This document shows, piece after piece, positions 53,534 to 62,430 of a DNA stretch of 64,000 nucleotides. The notes under the pieces were generated by a model, which worked only from the letters and a program-made list of their open reading frames with translations, was not told the DNA's origin and did not search any database. Each line of letters opens with the position of its first letter. The stretch's first letter is position 1. The translations under genes and the position numbers were made by a program. Origin of the DNA: Sulfurovum sp. TSL6 (GTDB lineage: Bacteria; Campylobacterota; Campylobacteria; Campylobacterales; Sulfurovaceae); assembly GCF_019972115.1 (NCBI RefSeq), contig NZ_BPFJ01000003.1, positions 1 to 64,000 of the forward strand, read 5' to 3'.

Positions 53534-54640
53534 ATGGGCATTAAAATGAAAATACTCTATTTGTCCGATACTGATCTTGATGGAACGTCAGGCATAGCTC
53601 AAAAAGTTTTGATGCAAAGCAATCAATGGTCAAAGCAGGGACATAATGTATCACTGATCTCATTAGAATCTCTTTCTCTTTTCTCTCTTCAGGGAGAGAG
53701 GCTTACGGAACCAAAGATAGATATAAAAAGAAGAGGGTGGAAGATATATGTCCATCTTCTTTTAAGTACTTGGCGATTAAAAAAGATATTGAAAACGGTT
53801 GACTATGATATTGTTTATATGCGGTATCGGCTCTATTCTCCCTTCTTAAAAAGAACATTGGGAGATCACATTAGAATTGTAGAGATCAATACAGATGACA
53901 TTAATGAGTATAAGTTTTCTTCTAAACTTTTATACTTGTACAATAAATTTTTTCGTAATCTTTTTTTACAACCTGTAGATGGATTTGTATGTGTAAGCCA
54001 TGAATTACAAAAGAAGTTTGAGTATCTTGCTAAACCATCTATTGTCATTGCAAATGGTATCAATACAGATATGTATGCATTTGAACCATCAACAGGTAGC
54101 ATAAGGCCTTCATTAGTATTCATCGGCTCACCCAATCAAAAATGGCATGGTGTAGATAAAATCATTTTTCTAGCTGAAAAGCTCATAGAATTTGATTTTC
54201 ATATCATTGGTATGGATGGGAAGAATAGGCCTAATCTTTTTTTTCATGGGTATCTCTCTACTGATAAAGCAAAGCATTTTGTTAAAGATCAAGATATAGG
54301 CATTGGCACGCTTTCTTTGTATGAAAACAAAATGACTGAAGCCAGCCCACTAAAAACAAGACAATACTTCGCTCATGGACTTCCTGTCATCTATGCTTAT
54401 GAGGATACGGATATCAGTGAAGAAGAACCATTTGTTTTGAAACTTCCAAATACAAAAACAAATATAGAAGAGCATATCAGGGAGATTAGACACTTTGTGC
54501 TATCTGCTCATCATAATAGTAAATTTAGACAACTTGCAAGAGACTTTGCGGAGAAGACGTTAGATGTGTCAGTAAAAGAGAATCAAAAAATTGAGTTTTT
54601 TGATATGATATTGCAAAGTAAGGACAAGTGGGAAGTATGA
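53534..54640 (+). CDS. glycosyltransferase (GT4-like)
   Basis: 368 residues, or 364 if translation starts at ATG 53546 (KILYLSDTDLDG), which looks the more natural N-terminus; neither start has a strong binding site. The GT4 features are GTSGIAQKVLMQ (donor or acceptor loop), VSHELQKKFEYLAKPSIVIANG, VFIGSPNQKWHGVDKI and EASPLKTRQYFAHGLPVIYA. It would add one sugar to the lipid-linked glycan on the cytoplasmic face. The stop overlaps the next gene as ATGA. Confidence 0.75.
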   Translation: MGIKMKILYLSDTDLDGTSGIAQKVLMQSNQWSKQGHNVSLISLESLSLFSLQGERLTEPKIDIKRRGWKIYVHLLLSTWRLKKILKTVDYDIVYMRYRLYSPFLKRTLGDHIRIVEINTDDINEYKFSSKLLYLYNKFFRNLFLQPVDGFVCVSHELQKKFEYLAKPSIVIANGINTDMYAFEPSTGSIRPSLVFIGSPNQKWHGVDKIIFLAEKLIEFDFHIIGMDGKNRPNLFFHGYLSTDKAKHFVKDQDIGIGTLSLYENKMTEASPLKTRQYFAHGLPVIYAYEDTDISEEEPFVLKLPNTKTNIEEHIREIRHFVLSAHHNSKFRQLARDFAEKTLDVSVKENQKIEFFDMILQSKDKWEV

Positions 54641-55869
54641 AAAAAAACCTTATTTTATTTACTGTGTCATATCCTTATGGGGATAAAGAACAGTTTTTGG
54701 AAACTGAAATTTTATATTTAGCTAAATATTTTGAAAATGTAACTGTCATTCCTACATTTATAAAGGGAGATAAGAGAGAAATTCCAGAAAATATAGTTGT
54801 AGATACAACGTTTGCATATCAAAACAATAACATAAAGTTTGCTTTTTACAGTTTGGTTACAAAATATACCTATAAAGAGATCATTGCTAATCTCAGTATA
54901 ATACTTTCTTTAAAAAAGTTACAAAAACTGGCTTCTTTTACTGGTAGAGGTGTCGCACTTTTTAAACATCTGAAAGTCAATTATAGTACAGAAAATATTT
55001 TTTATTCATATTGGTTTAATGGGGCTGTTTTTGCTTCTTTTTTGTATGATCAAAAAGTTGCAAAAATCAACTATGTAACTCGAGTACATGGCAGTGATCT
55101 TTATCTTGAACAAAATGACGGGTATTTGCCTCTGAGACCAACAGTACTCAAAAATATTAAAAAAATTTTTCCTATTTCCAAAAATGGGTATGATTATCTA
55201 AGGCAGCATTATCAGATGGATTTATCAAAAATATCACTCTCTAGATTGGGAACAAGTGACCACAATATCACTACGAAAATGTCTCAGGATTCAAAGCATT
55301 TTCATATTGTAAGCTGCTCTCACCTGAGTCCAGTAAAGCGAACGGATTTAATGATCATGTCTTTATCAAATGTAGCACAAAAAAATCCAACAATCGCCTT
55401 TTTCTGGACACATATAGGTACTGGTGTAGAGTATCGCAAAATAAAAGCTTTTGCACACAAGATGCTTCCTGAAAATGTTACAGTAGATTTTCTTGGAAAT
55501 TTAGACAACGCAGCTGTTTTTGATTTTTACAAAAATCATTTTGTTGATCTATTTATCAATACGAGTATTTCTGAAGGTATACCTGTGACATTTATGGAAG
55601 CAATGAGTTGCTCTATCCCTGTTATGGCATTAGATGTTGGCGGTATTTCAGAAATAGTGAACAATGATAATGGAATTTTGTTAGATAAAAAAGCGAGTTA
55701 CGATACAATTGCAGAAGCATTACATCACATAGTAAATAATAAGACTTTATTGGCAGATAAGAAAAGCCATGCAAGAGATACTTGGGACCATTACTATAAT
55801 GCTAATCATAATTATAGGGTTTTTGTTGAGGTATTATCTAGTTTTTCAGGAGGAAGATCATCAAAATAG
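54637..55869 (+). CDS. glycosyltransferase (GT4 family)
   Basis: 410 residues from ATG 54637, set by the ATGA overlap with the previous stop; a GTG 9 bases earlier is possible. Clear GT4: YVTRVHGSDLY, FPISKNGYDYLRQHY, FHIVSCSHLSPVKRTDLM, and the catalytic SISEGIPVTFMEAMSCSIPV (E-x7-E) with ALDVGGISEIV. The 3' end overlaps the beginning of wbpI by 10 bp and carries that gene's AGGAGG binding site. Confidence 0.85.
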   Translation: MKKNLILFTVSYPYGDKEQFLETEILYLAKYFENVTVIPTFIKGDKREIPENIVVDTTFAYQNNNIKFAFYSLVTKYTYKEIIANLSIILSLKKLQKLASFTGRGVALFKHLKVNYSTENIFYSYWFNGAVFASFLYDQKVAKINYVTRVHGSDLYLEQNDGYLPLRPTVLKNIKKIFPISKNGYDYLRQHYQMDLSKISLSRLGTSDHNITTKMSQDSKHFHIVSCSHLSPVKRTDLMIMSLSNVAQKNPTIAFFWTHIGTGVEYRKIKAFAHKMLPENVTVDFLGNLDNAAVFDFYKNHFVDLFINTSISEGIPVTFMEAMSCSIPVMALDVGGISEIVNNDNGILLDKKASYDTIAEALHHIVNNKTLLADKKSHARDTWDHYYNANHNYRVFVEVLSSFSGGRSSK

Positions 55870-56918
55870 TTACTATTATAGGGGCTAGACCGCAATTTAT
55901 AAAAGCAGGAAGTATTAGCAGAGAGATTTCTAAATATAAAGAGATACAAGAAATCATAGTACATACTGGGCAACATTTTGATGCCAATATGAGTGATATA
56001 TTTTTTGAAGAGATGAAGATACCAAAGCCTGATTATAATCTTGACATCAATGGTCTTGGTCATGGTGCGATGACAGGTCAAATGCTGGAGAAGATAGAAG
56101 AGGTTTTACTGCAAGAGAACCCTGACTGGGTACTAGTATATGGAGATACCAATTCTACATTGGCTGGGGCTTTAGCTGCATCAAAATTACATATAAAAGT
56201 GGCACATATAGAAGCAGGCTTAAGATCCTTTAATATGAAAATGCCTGAAGAAGTAAATAGAATATTGACAGATAGAGTGAGCAAGATACTCTTTTGTCCT
56301 ACAGATACAGCTATAGAGAATCTGAAAAATGAAGGCTTTGAAAATTATGACTGTAAGATAGTGAAATCTGGCGATGTGATGCAAGACGGAGCGATATTTT
56401 ATAAAAATCTTGCTGTTGAGCCAAATATTGAAATCAAGGATGACTTTGTACTTTGTACTATTCATAGAGCTGAAAATACAGATGATGAAAATAGACTAAA
56501 AAATATATTTGAGGCATTGGATGAAATTGCTAAAGAGAAACAAGTCATCTTGCCTCTACATCCAAGAACAAAAAAAATACTAGAAAATTTAAAATTAAAC
56601 ATTCAGAATTTGACAATTATTGACCCAGTAGGCTACCTGGAGATGGTATGGCTTATAGATCATTGTAGTTTAGTGATGACCGATAGCGGGGGGCTTCAGA
56701 AAGAGGCTTACTTCTTTAAGAAACCGTGTATAACTTTAAGAGATGAAACAGAGTGGGTGGAGTTAGTAGAGAATCGGTTTAATGTACTTGCCGGAGCTAA
56801 TAAACAGAAAATACTCGATTTATATAAAAATTTTGAATTTTCTGATGATTTTGGTTTAGGTTTATATGGCAATGGTAATGCCAGTTATCATATTCTTCAA
56901 GAATTATTAAAAAGGTAA
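55860..56918 (+). CDS. wbpI: UDP-2,3-diacetamido-2,3-dideoxyglucuronate 2-epimerase (WbpI), AUC at the start position
   Basis: 352 residues if read from 55860. It is a UDP-GlcNAc 2-epimerase-fold enzyme matching WbpI rather than WecB: KIVTIIGARPQFIKAGSISR, IIVHTGQHFDANMSDIFFEE, LVYGDTNSTLAGALAASKLH, HIEAGLRSFNMKMPEEVNRI, and MTDSGGLQKEAYFF. It would make UDP-2,3-diacetamido-mannuronate. The codon where AUG is expected (before KIVTIIGARPQF) is ATC, 6 nt after AGGAGG; an in-frame stop lies at 55839 and the first ATG is at 55989. Starting there would delete the GARPQF nucleotide-binding loop. So the gene may use an AUC start, or carry a mutation or sequencing error. It overlaps the previous gene by 10 bp. 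Confidence 0.82.
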   Translation: MKIVTIIGARPQFIKAGSISREISKYKEIQEIIVHTGQHFDANMSDIFFEEMKIPKPDYNLDINGLGHGAMTGQMLEKIEEVLLQENPDWVLVYGDTNSTLAGALAASKLHIKVAHIEAGLRSFNMKMPEEVNRILTDRVSKILFCPTDTAIENLKNEGFENYDCKIVKSGDVMQDGAIFYKNLAVEPNIEIKDDFVLCTIHRAENTDDENRLKNIFEALDEIAKEKQVILPLHPRTKKILENLKLNIQNLTIIDPVGYLEMVWLIDHCSLVMTDSGGLQKEAYFFKKPCITLRDETEWVELVENRFNVLAGANKQKILDLYKNFEFSDDFGLGLYGNGNASYHILQELLKR

Positions 56919-56925
56919 GTATTAG

Positions 56926-57420
56926 ATGTATTTAATGGAACAGTTTTACAGAAAGATACTGAAAAAAGAACCACCATATTATGTTAAATATTCTCTGACA
57001 ACTATCGTGTGGAAACCTATTCGTAAATATATCAATGTTGTTATTATCCCTAATACCCCTTTTTCAAATCTTCGCGTAATACTGTATCGAATGTTGGGAT
57101 TTCAGATCGGCAATAATGTATTTATAGGAATGAAATGCTACCTTGATGACATTGATCCTCAAAAGACAATTATAGAGGATGATGTTGTTATTTCATATGG
57201 TTGTTATTTTGCTTGCCATGGAAAAGGACAGGGGCATACGGATATTATCATTAAGAGGGGAGCTTATCTTGGGATGAGATCTAATGTGGTATCAGGTAAA
57301 AATGGCATTACAATAGGTGAACATGCCGTTATTGCAGCAGGTTCTTTGGTCCATAAAAATGTTCCCTCCGATACAACAGTAGGTGGGGTTCCCATAAAAA
57401 AGATTGTATATGACAAATAA
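56926..57420 (+). CDS. hexapeptide-repeat acyltransferase
   Basis: 164 residues (155 if ATG 56953 is used; the ATG at 56935 is also possible). A helical N-terminus (MEQFYRKILKKEPPYYVKY) precedes a beta-helix: FQIGNNVFIGMKCYLDDI, VISYGCYFACHGKGQGHTDI, IKRGAYLGMRSNVVSGKNGI, TIGEHAVIAAGSLVHKNVPS. This plan matches small sugar O- or N-acetyltransferases in polysaccharide loci. It has no PglD N-terminal domain. The 3' end overlaps the next gene by 11 bp. Confidence 0.75.
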   Translation: MYLMEQFYRKILKKEPPYYVKYSLTTIVWKPIRKYINVVIIPNTPFSNLRVILYRMLGFQIGNNVFIGMKCYLDDIDPQKTIIEDDVVISYGCYFACHGKGQGHTDIIIKRGAYLGMRSNVVSGKNGITIGEHAVIAAGSLVHKNVPSDTTVGGVPIKKIVYDK

Positions 57421-58621
57421 GTATGTAACAATCATCAATCAATATATCGGCTCTCCTTATCATGGAATGGAATATAGACATTATTATCTCGCCAAAAATT
57501 TGATGTCACAAGGGTATAAGGTGACTCTGGTGAGTGGATCATACTCACATCTTTTTTCTTCGCCTCCTAAAGTGACTAAGAGTGTTCTCAAAGAAACAAT
57601 TGATGGAATAGAATATATATGGATTAGAATACCAGAATATAAATCATCAAAGTCTATAGGGCGCATATGGAATATGCTTTGCTTTACATGGAAATTACAC
57701 TTTTTAAAAGCTGTTGTACCTTCTCATATTATTGTTTCTTCCCCCTCTCTCTTCCCTGTGAAGGTTGGTGCAAAATTAGCCAAAAAGTTTCATACAAAAT
57801 TTTTATTTGAAGTTCGGGATATTTGGCCACAGACACTTGTGGAACTTTCAAGCTTGTCTTCTTCTCATCCACTCATAAAACTTATGGAACATTATGAAAA
57901 GTTTGCATATAAAAAAGCAGATAAAGTTATCTCATTGCTTCCTGCTGCGAAAGAGCATTTTGAAAAACAAGGTATGCAAAAAGATAAATTTGTGTATTTG
58001 CCAAATGGTATCGAAACAGAAGAACAAAAGAGTGTTTCTCTGTCTCAAGAGATCAGAGAAAAAATACCTACAGAAAAACTTATTATCGGATATAGTGGAA
58101 CGATTGGGATAGCAAATAATCTTGACTACCTGATTGATGTTGCTGAGATTTTGAAAAAAAATGATGAAATACATTTCATGATTTTAGGTAACGGTGGGGA
58201 GAAAAAACGACTACAAGAACGCGTTAAGAGGTTATCTTTAAAAAATGTAACCTTTTTAGAAGCTATATCAAAAGAGGAAGTTACCAGTTTTTTAACATAT
58301 ATAGATGTTGCATTTATATCATTATTGCCTGAAAAGCTTTTTAAGTTTGGAGTCTCTCCTAATAAGGTTTTTGAGTATATGTATGCAAAAAAACCAATAC
58401 TTTGGGCAATTGAAGCAGGGAATAATTTAGTAGAAGATGCTGAGTGTGGTTTAAGTGTTCCCTTGAATGATGTTATTGCATTAAAAGAGTCCATCTTGAG
58501 ACTAAAAGAATCAGGAGAAGATGTTCTCAATGAATTAGGACAAAATGGATATAATTTTGTTAATATGCATCACAGCTATAAAATGTTGGCAGAGAAATTA
58601 ATCAATATAATAGAGGAATAA
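57410..58621 (+). CDS. glycosyltransferase (GT4 family, WbuB-like)
   Basis: 403 residues from ATG 57410; a TTG 6 bases upstream is the alternative. The sequence resembles WbuB-type enzymes: SPYHGMEYRHYYLAKNLMSQ, VTLVSGSYSH, HIIVSSPSLFPVKVGAKLAK, FEVRDIWPQTLVELSS, YLPNGIETEE, GYSGTIGIANNLDYLIDVAE and GVSPNKVFEYMYAKKPIL. WbuB is proposed to transfer an N-acetyl amino sugar such as FucNAc; here the sugar is unknown. It lies just before pglB. Confidence 0.83.
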   Translation: MTNKYVTIINQYIGSPYHGMEYRHYYLAKNLMSQGYKVTLVSGSYSHLFSSPPKVTKSVLKETIDGIEYIWIRIPEYKSSKSIGRIWNMLCFTWKLHFLKAVVPSHIIVSSPSLFPVKVGAKLAKKFHTKFLFEVRDIWPQTLVELSSLSSSHPLIKLMEHYEKFAYKKADKVISLLPAAKEHFEKQGMQKDKFVYLPNGIETEEQKSVSLSQEIREKIPTEKLIIGYSGTIGIANNLDYLIDVAEILKKNDEIHFMILGNGGEKKRLQERVKRLSLKNVTFLEAISKEEVTSFLTYIDVAFISLLPEKLFKFGVSPNKVFEYMYAKKPILWAIEAGNNLVEDAECGLSVPLNDVIALKESILRLKESGEDVLNELGQNGYNFVNMHHSYKMLAEKLINIIEE

Positions 58622-58623
58622 TA

Positions 58624-60726
58624 ATGTTCAAAGAGAAAGAATTAGGCTATAAAGAACTAGGATTACTTATTTTAGTTGCATATGCATTTAGTTTTCTGGT
58701 AAGAATGATATGGGTATGGCAGTTTCAGGATAATCCAAACTTTTTTTGGAATGATCAGCTAATGATCAATACAAATGATGGTTACTTCTTCGCTTCGGCA
58801 GTTGAATATTTACTCAATGGAGCACATGCAGATAATCCTAGAGTACCTATTGCAATCGATAGTTATCCCGGGATGGTATATACAACATATTTTTTAACAA
58901 AATATACACCATTCTCATTAGAAACAGTGATACTTTATCTCCCTGCAGTCATATCAAGTTTGGTTGTTATTCCTTTGGTATTGACGGGGAAACTTATCAA
59001 ATTACCATGGGTTGGTTTCTTCTCAGCACTTTTAGGTTCTATTGTATGGAGTTATTATAATCGTACGATGATAGGATATTATGACACGGATATGTTCTCT
59101 GCATTGTTGCAATTTACTGTTTTATATTTTTTCTTATTGACTATTTATGTCAAGGATGATAAAAACGTATTATGGCTAGCTTTTACATTATTAATTTACC
59201 CATACTTTTATCCTCAAGGGTTAAGTCTTATTTATGCTATTTTTATATTGTGGACACTATATCAGCTTGTTTTTCAAAGAGAGGAAAGAAATAGTTATTT
59301 ATTTATTATAGTAGCTTCTGTAGCACTTTGGGCTGTTCCTGTATGGGTGAAAGTTGTTTTGATTATTTTGGCTTTTGCATTTTTAGAACAGATAAAAAGT
59401 AAAATAGATAATAAAAAGTTTTTTTACCTCACTTTACTTGCATTACTTGTATTCTTTTTCTTTGGTAATGTATTTTCCTTGATATGGGGGAAAGTAAGTA
59501 TTTATTTAAATCGTGGCGTTGAAGAGAGCGGGTTACATTTTTATCAAGTGATACAAACAGTAAGAGAAGCGGGAAGTATTTCCTGGGAAACAGTCTCAAA
59601 TAGAATTATTGGGCATCCTATTTTATTGGTATTGAGTCTTTTCGGTTATATTTTTTTGGTTATAAAATATAAGCCGTTTATTTTGGCTTTACCACTTATT
59701 GGTGTAGGTGTTTTTGCACATTGGGCGGGATTAAGATTCACTGTTTACGCTGTACCTGTTGCAGCATTTTCTGTTATATATCTTTTTTATATCTTATCTC
59801 AGTTTGTTGAGAACAAAAAAATGGCTTATGGGGTATTCATAGTATTATCGATATTGGCATTGCAACCCAATATTAAACATATTATAGGGTATAAGGTTCC
59901 TACAGTTTTAAATACTCAAGAAGTAAAAGATTTAGATGCCCTCAATAAAATAGCAAATTCTAAAGATTACACGCTAAGCTGGTGGGACTACGGATATCCT
60001 ATTTGGTTTTACTCTGATACTTCTAGTTTAATTGATGGGGCGAAACATCATAATGATAATTTTATTATCTCTAAAATTATGCAAACATCTTCTCCGGAAC
60101 TTGTTGCCAATTTAAGTCGTTTAGCTGTAGAGACATATGTGGATTCTAATTACTCTACTATTACGAATATCATGTTTAAGAACAAACAAAAAGATCAGCT
60201 TGATCCTAATCTTTTTTTGTCGGAACTAGAAGATTCAAACTATAAACTTCCTAAAAAAACAAGAGATATCTATCTCTATCTCCCTTATCGAATGCTAAAT
60301 ATTTTCCCTACTGTGGCAGTTTTTGGGAATTTGGATTTAACTACTGGGCAGGAAGAGAGAAAAATTGCTTTTTATCCTACACAAGCTATGAGTAATAAAA
60401 ATGGGATGGTAACTTTTAGTAATGGCATTTTGTTTGATACAAAAAAAGGTATGATCAGATTAGGACAACAAGAAAAAACTGTGAAACATTTTATAGTGAC
60501 AAAAAATACTAAAGAAGGGAAAGTCCAACTGCAGTCTCAGCTTTATCATGCTGAGGGTGACTATACTATTGTTTATATGCAAAGTTATGGGCGGTTTATT
60601 GTAATGGACAATGAAACATTTAACTCGACCTATGTACAGATGTTTATGTTAGAGAAGTATGATAGTAATCTTTTTGAGCTTGTCGTCTCATCACCTTATA
60701 GCAAAATTTATAAACTCAAAAAATAG
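58624..60726 (+). CDS. pglB: PglB, bacterial oligosaccharyltransferase (STT3 family)
   Basis: 700 residues. It transfers a lipid-linked oligosaccharide en bloc to asparagine in D/E-x-N-x-S/T sequons in the periplasm. The N-terminal ~420 residues hold about 13 membrane helices. The first periplasmic loop has NTNDGYFFASAVE with the catalytic/metal aspartate, and MIGYYDTDMFSALL carries the second D-x-D. The C-terminal periplasmic domain has the STT3 signature WWDYGYP beginning at residue 453, almost the same place as in C. jejuni PglB. It starts 2 bp after a glycosyltransferase gene and abuts pglC. Confidence 0.93.
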   Translation: MFKEKELGYKELGLLILVAYAFSFLVRMIWVWQFQDNPNFFWNDQLMINTNDGYFFASAVEYLLNGAHADNPRVPIAIDSYPGMVYTTYFLTKYTPFSLETVILYLPAVISSLVVIPLVLTGKLIKLPWVGFFSALLGSIVWSYYNRTMIGYYDTDMFSALLQFTVLYFFLLTIYVKDDKNVLWLAFTLLIYPYFYPQGLSLIYAIFILWTLYQLVFQREERNSYLFIIVASVALWAVPVWVKVVLIILAFAFLEQIKSKIDNKKFFYLTLLALLVFFFFGNVFSLIWGKVSIYLNRGVEESGLHFYQVIQTVREAGSISWETVSNRIIGHPILLVLSLFGYIFLVIKYKPFILALPLIGVGVFAHWAGLRFTVYAVPVAAFSVIYLFYILSQFVENKKMAYGVFIVLSILALQPNIKHIIGYKVPTVLNTQEVKDLDALNKIANSKDYTLSWWDYGYPIWFYSDTSSLIDGAKHHNDNFIISKIMQTSSPELVANLSRLAVETYVDSNYSTITNIMFKNKQKDQLDPNLFLSELEDSNYKLPKKTRDIYLYLPYRMLNIFPTVAVFGNLDLTTGQEERKIAFYPTQAMSNKNGMVTFSNGILFDTKKGMIRLGQQEKTVKHFIVTKNTKEGKVQLQSQLYHAEGDYTIVYMQSYGRFIVMDNETFNSTYVQMFMLEKYDSNLFELVVSSPYSKIYKLKK

Positions 60727-61326
60727 ATGTTAAGCAGAGTAGAAAAAATTCAAAAAAGAGTTTTTGATCTTCTGTTGTCTATTATTGGGATTGTTTTGAC
60801 ATGGTGGATTATATTGTTAGCATGGATGATTGCCAGTATCGAGACTAGAGGTAATGGCATGTTTTCACAAAAACGCGTAGGAAAAAAGGGAAAGCTGTTT
60901 AGGGTTTTTAAAATAAAGACGATGAAAGATATCCCCGGTATAAATACAACTGTAACCACCAATAGAGATGCTCGTATCACAACAAGTGGCGCCTTTTTCC
61001 GGAAAACCAAGATAGATGAGCTTCCTCAACTTTTTAATGTACTTTTGGGCACGATGAGTTTTGTAGGGGCACGACCAGACGTACCTGGTTTTGCAGACCA
61101 ACTAGAAGGTGAGGATAGAGTGATATTGGAATTGGCACCGGGCATCACAGGACCATCTTCGCTGAGATATAAAGATGAAGAAGCACTTTTGGCTAAACAA
61201 AAAGACCCGGAAAAATATAATAAAGAAGTGATTTGGCCAGATAAGGTTCAGATAAATAAAGCCTATATTAAAGATTGGTCACTCAAAAAAGATGTAGAAT
61301 ATATAATAAAAACAATTATAGGATAA
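60727..61326 (+). CDS. pglC: PglC, phosphoglycosyl transferase
   Basis: 199 residues, the minimal monotopic phosphoglycosyl transferase. It moves a phospho-amino-sugar (N,N'-diacetylbacillosamine phosphate in C. jejuni) to undecaprenyl phosphate, starting the glycan. One N-terminal re-entrant helix (LLSIIGIVLTWWIILLAWMI), then QKRVGKKGKLFRVFKIKTM, the catalytic Asp-Glu pair in KTKIDELPQLFNVLLGTMSF, and VGARPDVPGF. The length and the adjacent pglB and pglE favour the bacillosamine type over the galactose-1-phosphate type. Confidence 0.9.
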   Translation: MLSRVEKIQKRVFDLLLSIIGIVLTWWIILLAWMIASIETRGNGMFSQKRVGKKGKLFRVFKIKTMKDIPGINTTVTTNRDARITTSGAFFRKTKIDELPQLFNVLLGTMSFVGARPDVPGFADQLEGEDRVILELAPGITGPSSLRYKDEEALLAKQKDPEKYNKEVIWPDKVQINKAYIKDWSLKKDVEYIIKTIIG

Positions 61327-61329
61327 CCT

Positions 61330-62430
61330 ATGGATAGAATTTTTCTTTCTCCACCACACATGAGTGGTAAAGAACAGCAGTATATATCTGAAGTGTTTGA
61401 GAGTAACTATATTGCTCCACTCGGAGAGTTTGTGAACCGTTTTGAAAGCAGTATCTGTAACTGTACAGGCACCAAACATGCACTAGCTCTCTCTTGCGCG
61501 ACTGCAGGGTTACATTTGGCTTTGTGTGTATTGGGTGTAGAAAATGGAGACTATGTGTTGGCTTCTAGTTTTACGTTCATCGGTTCTGTGAATGCTATTT
61601 TGTATCAGAATGCAAAGCCTATATTTGTAGATAGTGATGAGAGCTGGAATATCTCACCCAAACTTCTAAAAGAAGCGATTCAGAAGTCACCCAGAAAACC
61701 TAAAGCACTTATTATTACCCACCTCTATGGACAGTTGTGTAAACTGGATGAAATTATTACTATCTGTAAAGAGGAGGGTATCTTTCTGATAGAAGATGCC
61801 GCAGAATCTTTGGGTGCGAGTTATCAAGGTAAACAGAGTGGTACGTTTGGCGATATGGGAGTATATAGTTTTAACGGTAATAAAATCCTCACTACTTCTG
61901 GTGGAGGTATGCTGGTGAGTGACAATGAAGAGTGGGTAGCCAAAGCACAGTTCCTTTCTACACAAGCTAAAGAGAATTTTTTGCATTATGAGCATAAAGA
62001 GGTTGGATACAATTATCGTATGTCAAATATTTTAGCCGCCATTGGTGTGGCACAAATGGAAGTGTTAGATGAACGTGTGAATAGAAGACGAGAGATATTC
62101 GACCTCTATCAAAAAGTACTTGGCACATATGAAGAGATACAATTTATGCCAGAGATTGAAGGCAGTAGAGGAAACCGCTGGTTAAGTACTTTGACATTAA
62201 AAAAAACTGACCCTAAAAAGATCATCACTGTATTGGAAGAAGCCAATATAGAAAGTCGTCCACTTTGGAAACCGATGCACATGCAGCCACTGTTTTCTGA
62301 TGCGATGGCCATAGAGGATGGGACATCACAAACATTTTTTGAACAAGGAATCTGTCTGCCAAGTGGGAGTAGCATGAGTGATGAAGATGTTATGAGGGTT
62401 TGTGATGCAATTAAAAAGGCGATAAAATGA
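61330..62430 (+). CDS. pglE: PglE, UDP-4-amino-sugar aminotransferase
   Basis: 366 residues, a DegT-family PLP enzyme. It converts UDP-2-acetamido-4-keto-2,4,6-trideoxyglucose, the PglF product, to the 4-amino sugar. Typical pieces are the HMSGKEQQYISEVFESNYIA start, LALSCATAGLHLAL, ASSFTFIGSVNAI, LIEDAAESLGASY with the PLP-binding aspartate, and the Schiff-base lysine in YSFNGNKILTTSGGGML. The stop overlaps the pglF ATG (ATGA). Confidence 0.9.
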   Translation: MDRIFLSPPHMSGKEQQYISEVFESNYIAPLGEFVNRFESSICNCTGTKHALALSCATAGLHLALCVLGVENGDYVLASSFTFIGSVNAILYQNAKPIFVDSDESWNISPKLLKEAIQKSPRKPKALIITHLYGQLCKLDEIITICKEEGIFLIEDAAESLGASYQGKQSGTFGDMGVYSFNGNKILTTSGGGMLVSDNEEWVAKAQFLSTQAKENFLHYEHKEVGYNYRMSNILAAIGVAQMEVLDERVNRRREIFDLYQKVLGTYEEIQFMPEIEGSRGNRWLSTLTLKKTDPKKIITVLEEANIESRPLWKPMHMQPLFSDAMAIEDGTSQTFFEQGICLPSGSSMSDEDVMRVCDAIKKAIK

